This document shows positions 20,961 to 29,708 of a stretch of 64,000 nt of DNA, piece by piece. The DNA is from Bacillus paramycoides (GTDB taxonomy: Bacteria > Bacillota > Bacilli > Bacillales > Bacillaceae_G). Under the pieces are notes generated by a model. That model saw nothing but the letters and a program-made list of their open reading frames with translations, ran no database searches and was not told where the DNA came from. Position 1 is the first letter of the stretch. Every line of letters starts with the position of its first letter. The position numbers and the translations under genes were made by a program. Location of the stretch: positions 1 to 64,000 of the forward strand of contig NZ_MAOI01000069.1 in assembly GCF_001884235.1 (NCBI RefSeq), in the 5' to 3' direction.

Positions 20961-21959
20961 ATGAAACAAGTACAAACAAAAAGGGATTGGAAAAAACTTG
21001 CATACGACGTAGTAGAAGAGAAAATGATTACGAAAGAAGATGCAATAGCGATATTAGAAGCTGACGACACAGAAGTTTTAGAAATTATGAATGCAGCTTA
21101 TATCATTCGCCATCATCATTTTGGTAAGAAAGTAAAATTGAATATGATTATTAATACGAAATCAGGCTTATGTCCTGAAGATTGCGGGTATTGTTCACAG
21201 TCTATTATTTCAGAAGCACCGATTGATAAATATGCATGGTTAACGCAGGAGAAAATTGTAGAAGGAGCACATGAAGCAATTCGCCGTAAAGCAGGTACAT
21301 ATTGTATTGTAGCATCTGGACGTCGTCCGACGGATAAAGAAGTAAATCACGTAATTGGAGCAGTTAAGGAGATTCGTGAAACGACAGATTTGAAGATTTG
21401 TTGTTGTTTAGGTTTCTTAAACGAAGATCAAGCAGGACGTTTAGCAGAGGCTGGTGTGCATCGTTATAACCACAACTTAAATACACATGAAAATAATTAT
21501 GATAGTATTTGCTCAACTCATACGTATGACGATCGTGTTGATACAGTTCAAAAGGCGAAGCAAGCCGGCATTTCACCATGCTCTGGGGCGATTTTTGGAA
21601 TGGGAGAAACAATTGAACAACGTGCTGAAATTGCCTTTGAATTACAACGTATAGATGCAGATTCTATTCCTTGCAATTTCCTTGTTGCTGTAAAGGGGAC
21701 GCCGCTTGAAGGACAAAAAGAGTTAACACCTGTAGAATGTTTAAAAGTGTTGGCGATGATGCGTTTTGTAAACCCAACAAAAGAAATTCGTATTTCAGGA
21801 GGACGCGAAATCAATTTACGTTCTGTACAGCCGCTCGGTTTATTTGCAGCAAACTCTATTTTTGTCGGCGATTATTTAACGACAGCTGGACAAGAGCCGA
21901 CTGCGGACTGGGGTATGATTGAAGATTTAGGATTTGAGATTGAAGAATGTGCATTATAA
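20961..21959 (+). CDS. bioB: Biotin synthase
   Basis: Radical-SAM sulfur insertion into dethiobiotin. The [4Fe-4S] motif is C71-x3-C75-x2-C78 in GLCPEDCGYCSQS; the second-cluster ligands are suggested by CCCLGFL and by SPCSGAIFGMGE, with the arginine of RISGGREIN late in the chain. 332 residues, usual length. Last gene of the six-gene bio operon, 1 bp after bioC, followed by a strong terminator. Confidence 0.96.
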   Translation: MKQVQTKRDWKKLAYDVVEEKMITKEDAIAILEADDTEVLEIMNAAYIIRHHHFGKKVKLNMIINTKSGLCPEDCGYCSQSIISEAPIDKYAWLTQEKIVEGAHEAIRRKAGTYCIVASGRRPTDKEVNHVIGAVKEIRETTDLKICCCLGFLNEDQAGRLAEAGVHRYNHNLNTHENNYDSICSTHTYDDRVDTVQKAKQAGISPCSGAIFGMGETIEQRAEIAFELQRIDADSIPCNFLVAVKGTPLEGQKELTPVECLKVLAMMRFVNPTKEIRISGGREINLRSVQPLGLFAANSIFVGDYLTTAGQEPTADWGMIEDLGFEIEECAL

Positions 21960-21967
21960 TATAGATG

Positions 21968-22000
21968 AAAAGCAAACTCTTTTAAGAGTTTGCTTTTTTT
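21968..22000 (+). terminator. bio operon terminator
   Basis: 14-bp stem AAAAGCAAACTCTT / AAGAGTTTGCTTTT followed by T run just after bioB. Confidence 0.92.
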
Positions 22001-22083
22001 GTAAATAAAATGTAATAAAAAGCCATTAACGCTTGATACTATTGCCTTTTAATCGAGAAAAAGAATTTTTGTGGACGAATTTT

Positions 22084-22130
22084 CCAAGGCCCAATTGTAC
22101 ATAGTAAAAAAGTAATTTATATTGGGTTGG
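22084..22130 (+). promoter_or_regulatory. Hairpin reaching the ribosome site of the second TEGK-repeat gene
   Basis: CCAAGGCCCAAT pairs with ATTGGGTTGG (GG bulge), and the right arm runs into GGAGG at 22129-22133. Loop of about 25 nt. A role in translation is an inference. Confidence 0.35.
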
Positions 22131-22140
22131 AGGATTTTAC

Positions 22141-22461
22141 ATGCACAAATATATATTAGCTATTATGACTTGTCTTATTTTAATAAAAGCGATAAGTGCT
22201 GATCCAGTTAAGGCGGCTGAAAATCCTGAACAAAAAGAAATGCAACAAAGAATTGAACAACATTTTCGAACGAAAGCTGAGCATTTTGGACTTGAAACAG
22301 AAGGAAAAGATTTAAAAGAAGTGCGGAAAGAAATTTATATTATAGAAGAATCGAAAAAGAGAGAAAATGTGTGGAGAACAGCACAAACTCTTCGTATAAA
22401 AACAGAAGGAAAAACGATGGATGAATTAATAGAAGATGTACGAAAAAAGGTGAAAAAATAA
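22141..22461 (+). CDS. Small secreted protein with two TEGK repeats, relative of the gene at 15699
   Basis: 106 residues, function unknown. Signal peptide at about residues 1-26 (YILAIMTCLILIKAISADPVKA). Two copies of the TEGK motif at 53-56 (GLETEGK) and 88-91 (RIKTEGK), exactly 35 residues apart as in the paralogue on the other side of bio. Rich in Lys, Glu and Arg, predicted helical. TTGGAGG lies before the ATG, inside a possible hairpin. The gene stands alone between two terminators. Confidence 0.75.
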   Translation: MHKYILAIMTCLILIKAISADPVKAAENPEQKEMQQRIEQHFRTKAEHFGLETEGKDLKEVRKEIYIIEESKKRENVWRTAQTLRIKTEGKTMDELIEDVRKKVKK

Positions 22462-22464
22462 AAT

Positions 22465-22492
22465 AAAAAAAGAGGCCGTAGCCTCTTTTTTT
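22465..22492. terminator. Bidirectional terminator
   Basis: AGAGGC / GCCTCT stem with CGTA loop, seven A before and seven T after; ends both the TEGK gene and the convergent rib operon. Confidence 0.88.
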
Positions 22493-22952
22493 AAGCCCAT
22501 TGTTTTGATAAGTGAGCCATTTCGATTGCAGCAACTGCTGATTCATATCCTTTATTACCAGCTTTTGTACCTGCACGTTCAATCGCTTGTTCAATTGTTT
22601 CTGTCGTTAATACCCCGAAAATAACTGGAATGTCTGTTTGTAGTGATAAAGACGCAACACCTTTTGCTACTTCATTACAAACGTAATCGTAATGTGTTGT
22701 AGCACCACGGATTACTGTACCTAATGTAATAACAGCATCATACTTTCCGCTATTGGCCATCTTTTTAGCGATCAAAGGAATTTCGAATGCACCAGGAACC
22801 CATGCAACGTCAATATCATTTTCTTCTACACCGTGGCGCTTTAATCCATCTAAAGCCCCGCCGAGTAACTTGCTTGTAATAAACTCATTAAAACGTCCAA
22901 CAACAACCCCAACTTTTAAACCTGTACCAACTAAATGACCTTCGAATACCAT
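22491..22952 (-). CDS. ribH: 6,7-dimethyl-8-ribityllumazine synthase
   Basis: Condenses the pyrimidine precursor and dihydroxybutanone phosphate to lumazine; forms icosahedral capsids in Bacillus. 153 residues with [21 protein letters not shown], the catalytic region [15 protein letters not shown] (active-site His) and [11 protein letters not shown]. Last gene of ribD-ribE-ribBA-ribH, 18 bp after ribBA, and under the FMN riboswitch far upstream. Confidence 0.96.
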
Positions 22953-22970
22953 ATTTTATCTCTCCCTTAA

Positions 22971-24164
22971 TTATAAGTTTAATAAATGTCCTAATTTGTT
23001 TACTTTCGTTTGTAAATACGTTTTATTTTCTTCTTTTGCTGGCATTTGCAATGGTACACGCTCGATTACTTCTAAATCGTAACCTTGTAAGCCAGCAATT
23101 TTTCGTGGATTATTCGTTAATAATCGTAACCTTTGTAAGCCTAAATCTTTTAAAATTTGAGCCCCAATACCGTAATCACGAAGATCTGCTGGGAACCCGA
23201 GTTTTTCATTTGCTTCTACAGTATCAAAGCCTTCTTCTTGTAATTTATAAGCGCGAAGCTTATTAAGAAGCCCAATGCCTCGTCCTTCTTGTCTCATATA
23301 GAGAAGAACCCCTTTTCCTTCACGCTCAATTTGAGCAAGCGCAGCATGTAGCTGTGGTCCGCAGTCACAGCGGCACGAACCGAATACATCACCTGTTAAG
23401 CATTCTGAATGGACACGTACAAGTATATGATCACCTGTTGAAATATCACCTTTTACGAGTGCGATATGTTCTTTCGTGTCTAATGAGTTAGAATAGCCAA
23501 TTGCATGAAACGTACCGAAATCAGTAGGTAATGTAATTTCCACTTCTCTCGTTACAAGCGTTTCATGATGGCGGCGATAAGCAATCAAATCTTCAATTGT
23601 AATCATTTTTATATCAAATTGTTTTGCGCACTGCAGTAAATCAGGTACACGTGCCATCGTCCCATCTTCATTTATAATCTCGCAAATGACCCCAGCTGGT
23701 TCTACTCCGCAAAGTTTGGCTAAATCGACAGCAGCTTCTGTATGACCAGCACGGCGCAAGACACCGCCTTCTTTCGCAATTAATGGAAAGATATGTCCAG
23801 GGCGATTGAAATCAGCACTTTTTGATGTAGGATTTAACAATTCTTGTATCGTAGTTGCACGTTCGTGAGCGCTAATCCCTGTAGTTGTAGAAATATGATC
23901 AATACTTACTGTAAACGCAGTATGATGTGAATCTGTATTATGAGAAACCATCGGTTCTAACTGTAGACGCTCTGCGCATTGTTCTGTAATCGGTACGCAA
24001 ACGAGGCCACGACCGTGTGTAATCATAAAATTAATCGTTTCTGGTGTAATGAACTCTGCTAAAGCAATAAAATCGCCTTCATTTTCTCGGTTTTCATCAT
24101 CACATACGATAACGACTTTTCCTTGTTTTAAATCTTCTAGAGCTTCTTCAATACGATGAAACAT
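22971..24164 (-). CDS. ribBA: Bifunctional 3,4-dihydroxy-2-butanone-4-phosphate synthase / GTP cyclohydrolase II
   Basis: Supplies both precursors of riboflavin. The N-terminal half (about 1-200) is Rib[14 protein letters not shown] with acidic metal ligands, and [12 protein letters not shown]. The C-terminal half is Rib[16 protein letters not shown], the zinc cysteines in CRCDCG, and RQEGRGIGL with the GTP-binding arginines. 397 residues is the normal fused length. AAGGGGGAAGCACA precedes the ATG; 12 bp from ribE. Confidence 0.96.
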   Translation of the reverse strand: MFHRIEEALEDLKQGKVVIVCDDENRENEGDFIALAEFITPETINFMITHGRGLVCVPITEQCAERLQLEPMVSHNTDSHHTAFTVSIDHISTTTGISAHERATTIQELLNPTSKSADFNRPGHIFPLIAKEGGVLRRAGHTEAAVDLAKLCGVEPAGVICEIINEDGTMARVPDLLQCAKQFDIKMITIEDLIAYRRHHETLVTREVEITLPTDFGTFHAIGYSNSLDTKEHIALVKGDISTGDHILVRVHSECLTGDVFGSCRCDCGPQLHAALAQIEREGKGVLLYMRQEGRGIGLLNKLRAYKLQEEGFDTVEANEKLGFPADLRDYGIGAQILKDLGLQRLRLLTNNPRKIAGLQGYDLEVIERVPLQMPAKEENKTYLQTKVNKLGHLLNL

Positions 24165-24176
24165 TGTGCTTCCCCC

Positions 24177-24821
24177 TTATAGAAATCCATTTTCTTGTAA
24201 AAAGCTTTCGGTCATTGAATCTGTTTTTTTTACCGGTTTTGAAATAAAGCGTTCAATATATTTACCAATCATGTCACACTCAATATTTACGATATCTCCG
24301 GCTTTTTTTTCTCCGATGACAGATTCGCTTACTGTGTGTGGGATGAGTGAGATTGTAATTGAAGATTCGTCTATATCAAATATTGTCAAACTAGTGCCAT
24401 CAACAGAAACGGATCCTTTATGCAAACAATAGCGTAGTAATTCATCAGAAATTGCTATTTTGTAATAGATGGCATTGTAATGTTGTTTTGTAGTTAAAAT
24501 CGTACCGATGCCATCTATATGTCCGGTGACGAAATGTCCACCGAATCGTCCGTTCGCAGCCATTGCCCGTTCTAAATTTACTTTGGCACTTGGCTTTAGC
24601 ATACGAAGTGATGTTGCTTTCATAGTTTCAGGCATTGCATCGACGGTGAATGAAGTAGTCGTAAAATGAGTCACGGTTAAGCAAATCCCATTAACTGCGA
24701 TGCTATCACCTAACTTGACATCTGATAAAATTTGATTTGCGCTAATAGTTAACTTCATTGCTTCCCCACTTTGAGTCATGCTTGATATCGTTCCTAACTC
24801 TTCTACAATTCCTGTAAACAT
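24177..24821 (-). CDS. ribE: Riboflavin synthase, alpha chain
   Basis: Dismutates two lumazines to riboflavin. 214 residues made of two similar lumazine-binding barrels: the first opens MFTGIVEELG and has GDSIAVNGICLTV; the second has GHFVTGHIDGIG and SVDGTSLTI. Its start overlaps the ribD end by 19 bp, so translation is probably coupled. In B. subtilis nomenclature the gene is also called ribB. Confidence 0.95.
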   Translation of the reverse strand: MFTGIVEELGTISSMTQSGEAMKLTISANQILSDVKLGDSIAVNGICLTVTHFTTTSFTVDAMPETMKATSLRMLKPSAKVNLERAMAANGRFGGHFVTGHIDGIGTILTTKQHYNAIYYKIAISDELLRYCLHKGSVSVDGTSLTIFDIDESSITISLIPHTVSESVIGEKKAGDIVNIECDMIGKYIERFISKPVKKTDSMTESFLQENGFL

Positions 24822-25915
24822 TCCGTCACCTCGCTTTTTAAGGTTGCAACAATTTTTATATCATTACCAATTTGTTTCATCTCTTGAATTGTTAAGGGAA
24901 GTGCATCTTGTAATTTTGAAAAACCATTTCCGCCAAATAAAGTAGGTGCATCTTTTCCACCGATTAATCTCGGGCTTATATAGGTCACAATTTCATTAAA
25001 ACTATTTGTTTTTAAGAAACTTGCATGTACTGTTTGACCACCTTCAACGAATAGAGAAAGAATTTGTTTCTCCCCGAGTAGGGATAGGACATCTTGTATT
25101 TCAATTTGCTTCGTTTTCATTTGGAATACAGCTATATTGTTAGATTCATAAGATGCTATTTGCTCTTTATTTACATCCTTACCGACAATAATCCATGTCG
25201 GAGCTAAGCCATCTGTTATGACATGAGAAGATGGCGGCGTTCGTAAGTGGGTATCTAAAATAACGCGTATAGGATGTTTACCTCCGTTTGGAATTCTTGT
25301 TGTTAAGTGTGGATTATCAGTTATAACTGTATTCACACCGACAAGGATAGCATCATGCATATGACGATATCGGTGAACATCAGCTCGCGCTTCTTCACCT
25401 GTAATCCACTTACTTTCACCGGTTACAGTCGCTGTTTTTCCATCTAAGCTCATTGCTGTTTTTATTGTTACAAATGGACGTTTCGTTTTCATATAGTGGA
25501 AAAAGTATCGATTTAATAAAGTTGCTTCCGCTTCAAGAACACCGGTAGTTACCTCGATTCCGGATGCTTTTAATCTCCTTTTTCCATTACCGGAAACGAG
25601 TGGATTGCAATCAAGGGTAGCAATTACAACACGCTGGACTCCTTTTTCAATGAGTGATTCACAGCAAGGTGGTGTTTTTCCAAAATGGCTACACGGTTCA
25701 AGTGTTACATAAACGGTAGCGCCTTTTGCCCTTTCACCAGCCATGTGAAGAGCATGAACTTCAGCGTGTTCTTCACCAGCACATAAGTGAGCACCCATTC
25801 CAACAATATTTCCATCCTTTACAACAACAGCACCAACCATAGGATTTGGACTTGTTTGTCCTGATGTACCTTGTGCTAACTGCAAGGCAATTCTCATATA
25901 TTCTTGATCTGTCAT
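24803..25915 (-). CDS. ribD: Bifunctional pyrimidine deaminase / reductase of riboflavin synthesis
   Basis: Second and third steps after GTP opening. N-terminal deaminase domain has the zinc motif HAEVHAL and PCSHFGKTPPC; C-terminal reductase domain has KTAMSLDGKTA, GVNTVITDNPHLT and FVEGGQTVHASFL. 370 residues from the ATG at 25915, which follows AGGAGAGGTGAAGAGA; a longer reading into the terminator stem is not supported. First gene of the rib operon. Confidence 0.95.
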   Translation of the reverse strand: MTDQEYMRIALQLAQGTSGQTSPNPMVGAVVVKDGNIVGMGAHLCAGEEHAEVHALHMAGERAKGATVYVTLEPCSHFGKTPPCCESLIEKGVQRVVIATLDCNPLVSGNGKRRLKASGIEVTTGVLEAEATLLNRYFFHYMKTKRPFVTIKTAMSLDGKTATVTGESKWITGEEARADVHRYRHMHDAILVGVNTVITDNPHLTTRIPNGGKHPIRVILDTHLRTPPSSHVITDGLAPTWIIVGKDVNKEQIASYESNNIAVFQMKTKQIEIQDVLSLLGEKQILSLFVEGGQTVHASFLKTNSFNEIVTYISPRLIGGKDAPTLFGGNGFSKLQDALPLTIQEMKQIGNDIKIVATLKSEVTECLQEL

Positions 25916-25940
25916 TCTCTTCACCTCTCCTGAAAAAATC

Positions 25941-25974
25941 AAAAAACCCCAAGGATTTTATATCCTTGGGGTTT
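25941..25974 (-). terminator. Riboswitch-controlled attenuator before ribD
   Basis: 13-bp stem AAACCCCAAGGAT / ATCCTTGGGGTTT followed, in the minus-strand reading, by a T run just before the ribD ribosome site. This is the expected expression platform of the FMN riboswitch: FMN binding favours termination. Confidence 0.88.
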
Positions 25975-26103
25975 GGGAGACGTGATTTCTAGAAATATAG
26001 TTCGAATACGAAAGTATAGGAAAGAAACCTAACGATGACTGATATTTTGGCATAAGGAAAAAGCCTAGCACAATATCGAGTTTTTCAAACGCTAGTCGTA
26101 TCT

Positions 26104-26194
26104 TTTTATTTCAGTATAGAAACATAAGTATACAAAATAAAACATATATGAAGATTCAAAATGAACCTTTAAAAATATGCATACTGAAATAAAA
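26104..26194 (-). repeat. 14-bp inverted repeat inside the rib leader
   Basis: TTTTATTTCAGTAT (26104-26117) and ATACTGAAATAAAA (26181-26194) are perfectly complementary and 63 nt apart, between the FMN aptamer and the attenuator. They could bring the two closer in the folded leader; their role is unknown. Confidence 0.6.
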
Positions 26195-26227
26195 GTGTAT
26201 TCGCTATATATAATTACTAGAAAACAT

Positions 26228-26365
26228 ATCCTTCTCCCATCCAGACTATACTGTCGGCCCTAGAGTTTCACTAGATCCACCGTTTTCGAGTTGAAAACGG
26301 GTCACGGACTTAAAAGCTTTCGCTTCATCACCGCCGGTTGGGAATTTCACCCGACCCCGAAGGAT
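26228..26365 (-). promoter_or_regulatory. FMN riboswitch (RFN element)
   Basis: On the minus strand the conserved RFN sequence is evident: it opens ATCCTTCGGGGTCGGGTGAA, continues with CCCAACCGGCGGTGATGAAGC, and closes with GGATGGGAGAAGGAT, whose ends form P1. It lies about 250 nt before the attenuator of ribD and controls the whole rib operon. Confidence 0.96.
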
Positions 26366-26378
26366 GTTGTTTGCTCAC

Positions 26379-26384
26379 ATTATA
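26379..26384 (-). promoter_or_regulatory. -10 element of the rib operon promoter
   Basis: Minus-strand TGCTATAAT, an extended -10 element, sits about 14 nt upstream of the aptamer; no strong -35 hexamer is visible at the usual distance. Confidence 0.6.
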
Positions 26385-26520
26385 GCACAAAAAAGAAAAA
26401 AGCATAGTAGAAAATGTTCGAATGTGAAGAATTGTGTGAAAATACATGTTGCTTTGAATGGAGTCAAAAGTAATAGAAATGTTGTAATGGGAAGGTTTGT
26501 ACAGGCGTTGATTGAAAGAA

Positions 26521-26549
26521 AAAACATGCACAAAAAATGTGCATGTTTT
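26521..26549 (-). terminator. Terminator of the CDGSH gene
   Basis: 12-bp stem AAAACATGCACA / TGTGCATGTTTT downstream of the minus-strand CDGSH gene, with flanking A/T runs. Confidence 0.8.
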
Positions 26550-26557
26550 TTACAAAA

Positions 26558-26764
26558 TTATTCTGCCTCTGGTGCTCTAACAACAGATTCGAATTTTCCT
26601 TTATGCGAAGCATCGCAATAAGGCATATTTTTTGATAGACCACAACGACATAAAGAAAATGCCGGTTTTGCTGGGAATACATTCCCTTGTGAATCGACTA
26701 ATTCCACGTCCCCTGTAACGCGAAAAGAGCCATTATCATTTACTTTAATTTGTACTTTTGCCAA
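26558..26764 (-). CDS. CDGSH iron-sulfur domain protein
   Basis: 68-residue protein that should bind one redox [2Fe-2S] cluster through three Cys and one His: C39, C41, C50 and H54 in SLCRCGLSKNMPYCDASH, the CDGSH signature with Ala for Gly. Role unknown; bacterial members are linked to iron or redox handling. I set the start at a TTG because AAAGGAGGGATAACG lies 7 nt before it; the open frame extends further upstream without a ribosome site. Followed by its own terminator. Confidence 0.85.
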   Translation of the reverse strand: MAKVQIKVNDNGSFRVTGDVELVDSQGNVFPAKPAFSLCRCGLSKNMPYCDASHKGKFESVVRAPEAE

Positions 26765-26838
26765 CGTTATCCCTCCTTTCCAAACGCTTAATCTCATCAT
26801 ATAATCAGGGGGAGGACTTGACAATAAAAAAGAGTTCT

Positions 26839-26867
26839 TTGTGCGGAAGAAGAGGGAATGTTATAAT
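26839..26867 (+). promoter_or_regulatory. Promoter of the yqkC-like gene
   Basis: TTGTGC, 17-nt spacer, TATAAT, 35 bp upstream of the coding start. Confidence 0.7.
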
Positions 26868-26902
26868 AGCTTTTATAACTGATTAGAGTAAGGTGACGAA
26901 AG

Positions 26903-27148
26903 ATGGATAAACAATTACGAACATTACAAAATATTGCAAATGAGCGCACGTGGGCATCATTTTTGAATGATAATCATCCATATAGTTTACTTCATTGGTC
27001 AATCGCAGGTGTAGGACAAGAACCGAAAGATGTTTGGTTACTTCAAGATGAGGTGACCTTTCAAACGACGGAATTCCCAACGCTAGATGAGGCAGTAAAG
27101 TGGATTTCTGAAAATATGGAACAAGTTACAGACGTTTTAGCTCAGTAA
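26903..27148 (+). CDS. yqkC: DUF2552 (YqkC-like) small protein
   Basis: 81-residue soluble protein of unknown function, rich in aromatic residues (WASFLNDNHPYSLLHWSIAG, VWLLQDEVTFQT). It fits the DUF2552 family, named from B. subtilis yqkC, and its neighbour here is YqkD-like as in B. subtilis. AAGGTGACGAAAG precedes the ATG and a consensus-like promoter is close upstream. Single-gene unit ending at a bidirectional terminator. Confidence 0.72.
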   Translation: MDKQLRTLQNIANERTWASFLNDNHPYSLLHWSIAGVGQEPKDVWLLQDEVTFQTTEFPTLDEAVKWISENMEQVTDVLAQ

Positions 27149-27177
27149 AAAACAGGCTTATGCAAGCCTGTTTTTTG
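27147..27177. terminator. Bidirectional terminator
   Basis: 13-bp stem AAAAAACAGGCTT / AAGCCTGTTTTTT between yqkC and the convergent yqkD-like gene; its right arm includes the end of the latter. Confidence 0.9.
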
Positions 27178-28081
27178 TTTCTTTTACATATGTGTTTAAA
27201 AATTTGTCAATGGCAGCTTCGTACTCTTCTTTATTTTCATTATAAGAGCAAGCGTGTGCACCATGTTCTGCAATATAAAGTTGTTTATTATTCTCTTTTG
27301 CTTCATAAAGTGATTTCGTCATATCAGCTAAAATATAGTCATCATCTTTACTATGAATAAAGAGAACAGGATTGTTAATATTTTTTATGCAATCAATTGG
27401 TGAAACTTCACGAATTGTATAGCCGTCACGAACTTTTAAAAAGGCATTTGCTAAAGGTAATAAAGGCCATTTTGGCAAATGAAATTCAACCTTTAAACGA
27501 TGTTGTAATTGTCCGTAAAAATCAGAGAAAGGACAATCAGCAATATAAAAATCGGCACCATCTTCTACAAGTCCTGCATATTGAAGAAGGGTTGCAGCAC
27601 CCATAGATTCACCATGAATTCCAAGTGTAATATTCGTTCCGAAACGACCTTTTAGCCAGTCAACTACTGATTTTAAATCATGTTTTTCATAATAGCCATA
27701 GCTTGTCGTTTTGCCACCTGTTTTACCATGGCGACGATGATCATAAATAAATACGTTATATCCTCTACTCAAAAATAAGTTTGCATACTTAACGGAATTC
27801 ATTTTATTTACAGTCACACCGTGGCAAAAAATCATAAATTTATTGGAATGTCCAGCGGGCATGTAATATCCGTGAAGTTCGTATCCAAATTGAGAAGGGA
27901 TGTGAATTTCTTCTTTTTGAATAGCATTAAAATCGTCCAAATGAAAATGTTTTTTCGTTTCGCGTTCTAAAACTTCTTCCTCTGTTTTTTTCTTCAAGTA
28001 CATAACTTTATTTGTAAAGAAAATCCCAATAGCAGTTAGTGCACCTAGTATAGTAAACAATGCTGTAAAAAAACGTTTCAT
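27158..28081 (-). CDS. yqkD: Membrane-anchored alpha/beta hydrolase, YqkD-like
   Basis: 307-residue serine hydrolase with an N-terminal hydrophobic anchor (FFTALFTILGALTAIGIFFT). The nucleophile elbow is GIHGESMGAATLL; FCHGVTVNKM gives the oxyanion region, YDHRRHGKTGG the conserved acidic-basic loop, IHSKDDDYILA the acid and EHGAHACSY the histidine. Family members are often annotated as cinnamoyl-ester-hydrolase-like, but the substrate is unknown. GAGGT lies 6 nt before the ATG. Confidence 0.85.
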   Translation of the reverse strand: MKRFFTALFTILGALTAIGIFFTNKVMYLKKKTEEEVLERETKKHFHLDDFNAIQKEEIHIPSQFGYELHGYYMPAGHSNKFMIFCHGVTVNKMNSVKYANLFLSRGYNVFIYDHRRHGKTGGKTTSYGYYEKHDLKSVVDWLKGRFGTNITLGIHGESMGAATLLQYAGLVEDGADFYIADCPFSDFYGQLQHRLKVEFHLPKWPLLPLANAFLKVRDGYTIREVSPIDCIKNINNPVLFIHSKDDDYILADMTKSLYEAKENNKQLYIAEHGAHACSYNENKEEYEAAIDKFLNTYVKETKNRLA

Positions 28082-28163
28082 ACTTTACCTCATCCTCCAA
28101 ATACCTCTACATATGATACACTTACATTGTATCACAATGATATAAAAAGGGGAGAAATCGTGT

Positions 28164-28640
28164 ATGGTTCATATACAAAAAATTACACCAGAAATGAAAG
28201 AAACAATTCAGGATTTTATGTGTGAAAACTGGGGAAGCTCAATGATGGTCTCACGGGGCAGAGTGCATCGATTGGAAAAATTACCTGGTTTTGTTGCACT
28301 TAAAAATGACAGAATAGTGGGAATTATAACTTGTGAAGTGACAGAAAATATGTGTGAAATTGTATCGTTAGATAGTCTTGAAGAAGGAAAGGGGATTGGT
28401 ACAAAACTGGTGGATTGTGTATTGCAAATAGCAAGGGAGAATGGATGTAAAAAAGTATGGCTCATTACGACGAATGATAATATGAACGCACTTCGTTTTT
28501 ATCAGAAACGTAACTTTATGATGACGAACTTATATATTAATGCGGTAAAGGAAGCACGAAAAATAAAGAAAGAAATTCCGTTTATTGGTTATGATAATAT
28601 CGCGATTTCACATGAAATTCAGCTGGAGTATATTTTGTGA
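28164..28640 (+). CDS. GNAT family N-acetyltransferase
   Basis: 158-residue acetyltransferase. Acetyl-CoA-binding motif A is present as EEGKGIGTKLVDCVLQIARENGCKK-like sequence (loop GKGIGTKL), followed by motif B LRFYQKRNF. The C-terminus carries KKEIPFIGYDNIAISHEIQLEY, a tail found in a subset of Bacillus GNAT proteins. Substrate unknown. AAAAGGGGAGAAATCGT precedes the ATG. Divergent from the YqkD-like gene. Confidence 0.85.
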   Translation: MVHIQKITPEMKETIQDFMCENWGSSMMVSRGRVHRLEKLPGFVALKNDRIVGIITCEVTENMCEIVSLDSLEEGKGIGTKLVDCVLQIARENGCKKVWLITTNDNMNALRFYQKRNFMMTNLYINAVKEARKIKKEIPFIGYDNIAISHEIQLEYIL

Positions 28641-28754
28641 GTAAAGTGGAAGTTATGTAACAATTTTCAGAAATATAAAACAATAACCTTGACGAATGTT
28701 ATATTTTGGTTTAGTTTAAAATTGTAATCTATTACCATATTAAGGGGTGACGAT

Positions 28755-29681
28755 GTGGCAACTATACGTGATGTTGCAAAATTGGCCGGTGTTTCAGTCG
28801 CGACTGTTTCAAGAGTAATTAACGAAAAAGGATATGTCCATGAAGATACGGTGAAACAAGTAAAAAAAGCAATTGAAGAATTACATTATAGGCCGAATGC
28901 TGTAGCAAAGCCTTTATTTAAACAGCCTTCAACGATGATTGCATTACTTGTAGATAATTTGCATAATCCATCATACATCACTTTGCTGCGTTTCGTTGAG
29001 GAAATAGCATATAAAGAAGGATATCAAGTAGTAGTTTGTAATATAGAAAATAAGAATAGATACATAGATATGTTTATGCAAAATAACATTGCAGGCGTTA
29101 TAATGACGGAATCTGTTTTTCGAAATATAGGAGGAATATCACTTCCTTTCGTTGTGCTTGAGGAAAGGCAATCTCTTATGAGCTATTATGAAAGTGGGCA
29201 GAAGGCTGTTTCTTTATTAAAAGAGAAAGGCTGTCAGTTTCTTGCTTATATTGGTGAGGGGGTAGAGAGTGAAGAAATGGAAGAGCATGTGGCAGGATTT
29301 TTAGACACTGCTTGGAAAGAAGGACTTTCTTATCGAGAGGAAATTGTACAAGGGTATACGAATCAACAGTTTCTTGAAATATTGCAAAAGCATCCGTACA
29401 TAGATGGGATTGTAGCTTCGAGTGACAAGGTCGCTATTGAGCTAATCAGGGCGGCGAAAACTCTTAATATTCATATACCAGGTAAGTTGCAAATCATTGG
29501 ATTTAATGGGAGTGTAGAGGGGGAATGGATAAGTCCATCGTTAACGACGATTGGAAGCCATATCGAAGAAAATGGAAAAATAGCTTTTCAGCAGTTAATT
29601 GGAAAAATAAAAGAGAAGAAAGTGGAACAAGAAGAAGTAAAAACAGAATGTAGATTCATTGAGAGAGAAACAACAAAGTAA
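28755..29681 (+). CDS. LacI family transcriptional regulator
   Basis: 308-residue repressor-type protein. N-terminal helix-turn-helix TIRDVAKLAGVSVATVSRVIN plus hinge helix HYRPNAVAK are canonical. The C-terminal periplasmic-binding-like domain starts MIALLVDNLHNPSY and has QIIGFNGS; it is shorter than usual around residues 120-150, where the YDR-type core is reduced. The ligand is unknown and no sugar genes are adjacent. GTG start after AAGGGGTGA. Convergent with a transporter gene that it need not control. Confidence 0.85.
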   Translation: MATIRDVAKLAGVSVATVSRVINEKGYVHEDTVKQVKKAIEELHYRPNAVAKPLFKQPSTMIALLVDNLHNPSYITLLRFVEEIAYKEGYQVVVCNIENKNRYIDMFMQNNIAGVIMTESVFRNIGGISLPFVVLEERQSLMSYYESGQKAVSLLKEKGCQFLAYIGEGVESEEMEEHVAGFLDTAWKEGLSYREEIVQGYTNQQFLEILQKHPYIDGIVASSDKVAIELIRAAKTLNIHIPGKLQIIGFNGSVEGEWISPSLTTIGSHIEENGKIAFQQLIGKIKEKKVEQEEVKTECRFIERETTK

Positions 29682-29708
29682 AAGGTGCGTTTTTAAAACG
29701 CACCTTTT
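29680..29708. terminator. Bidirectional terminator
   Basis: 14-nt complementary arms AAAAGGTGCGTTTT / AAAACGCACCTTTT between the convergent LacI-type and transporter genes. Confidence 0.88.

Noticed and set aside
26364-26621. 85-codon plus-strand frame over the rib promoter and the CDGSH terminator
   Set aside because: Overlaps known regulatory DNA and the opposite-strand gene; no ribosome site.
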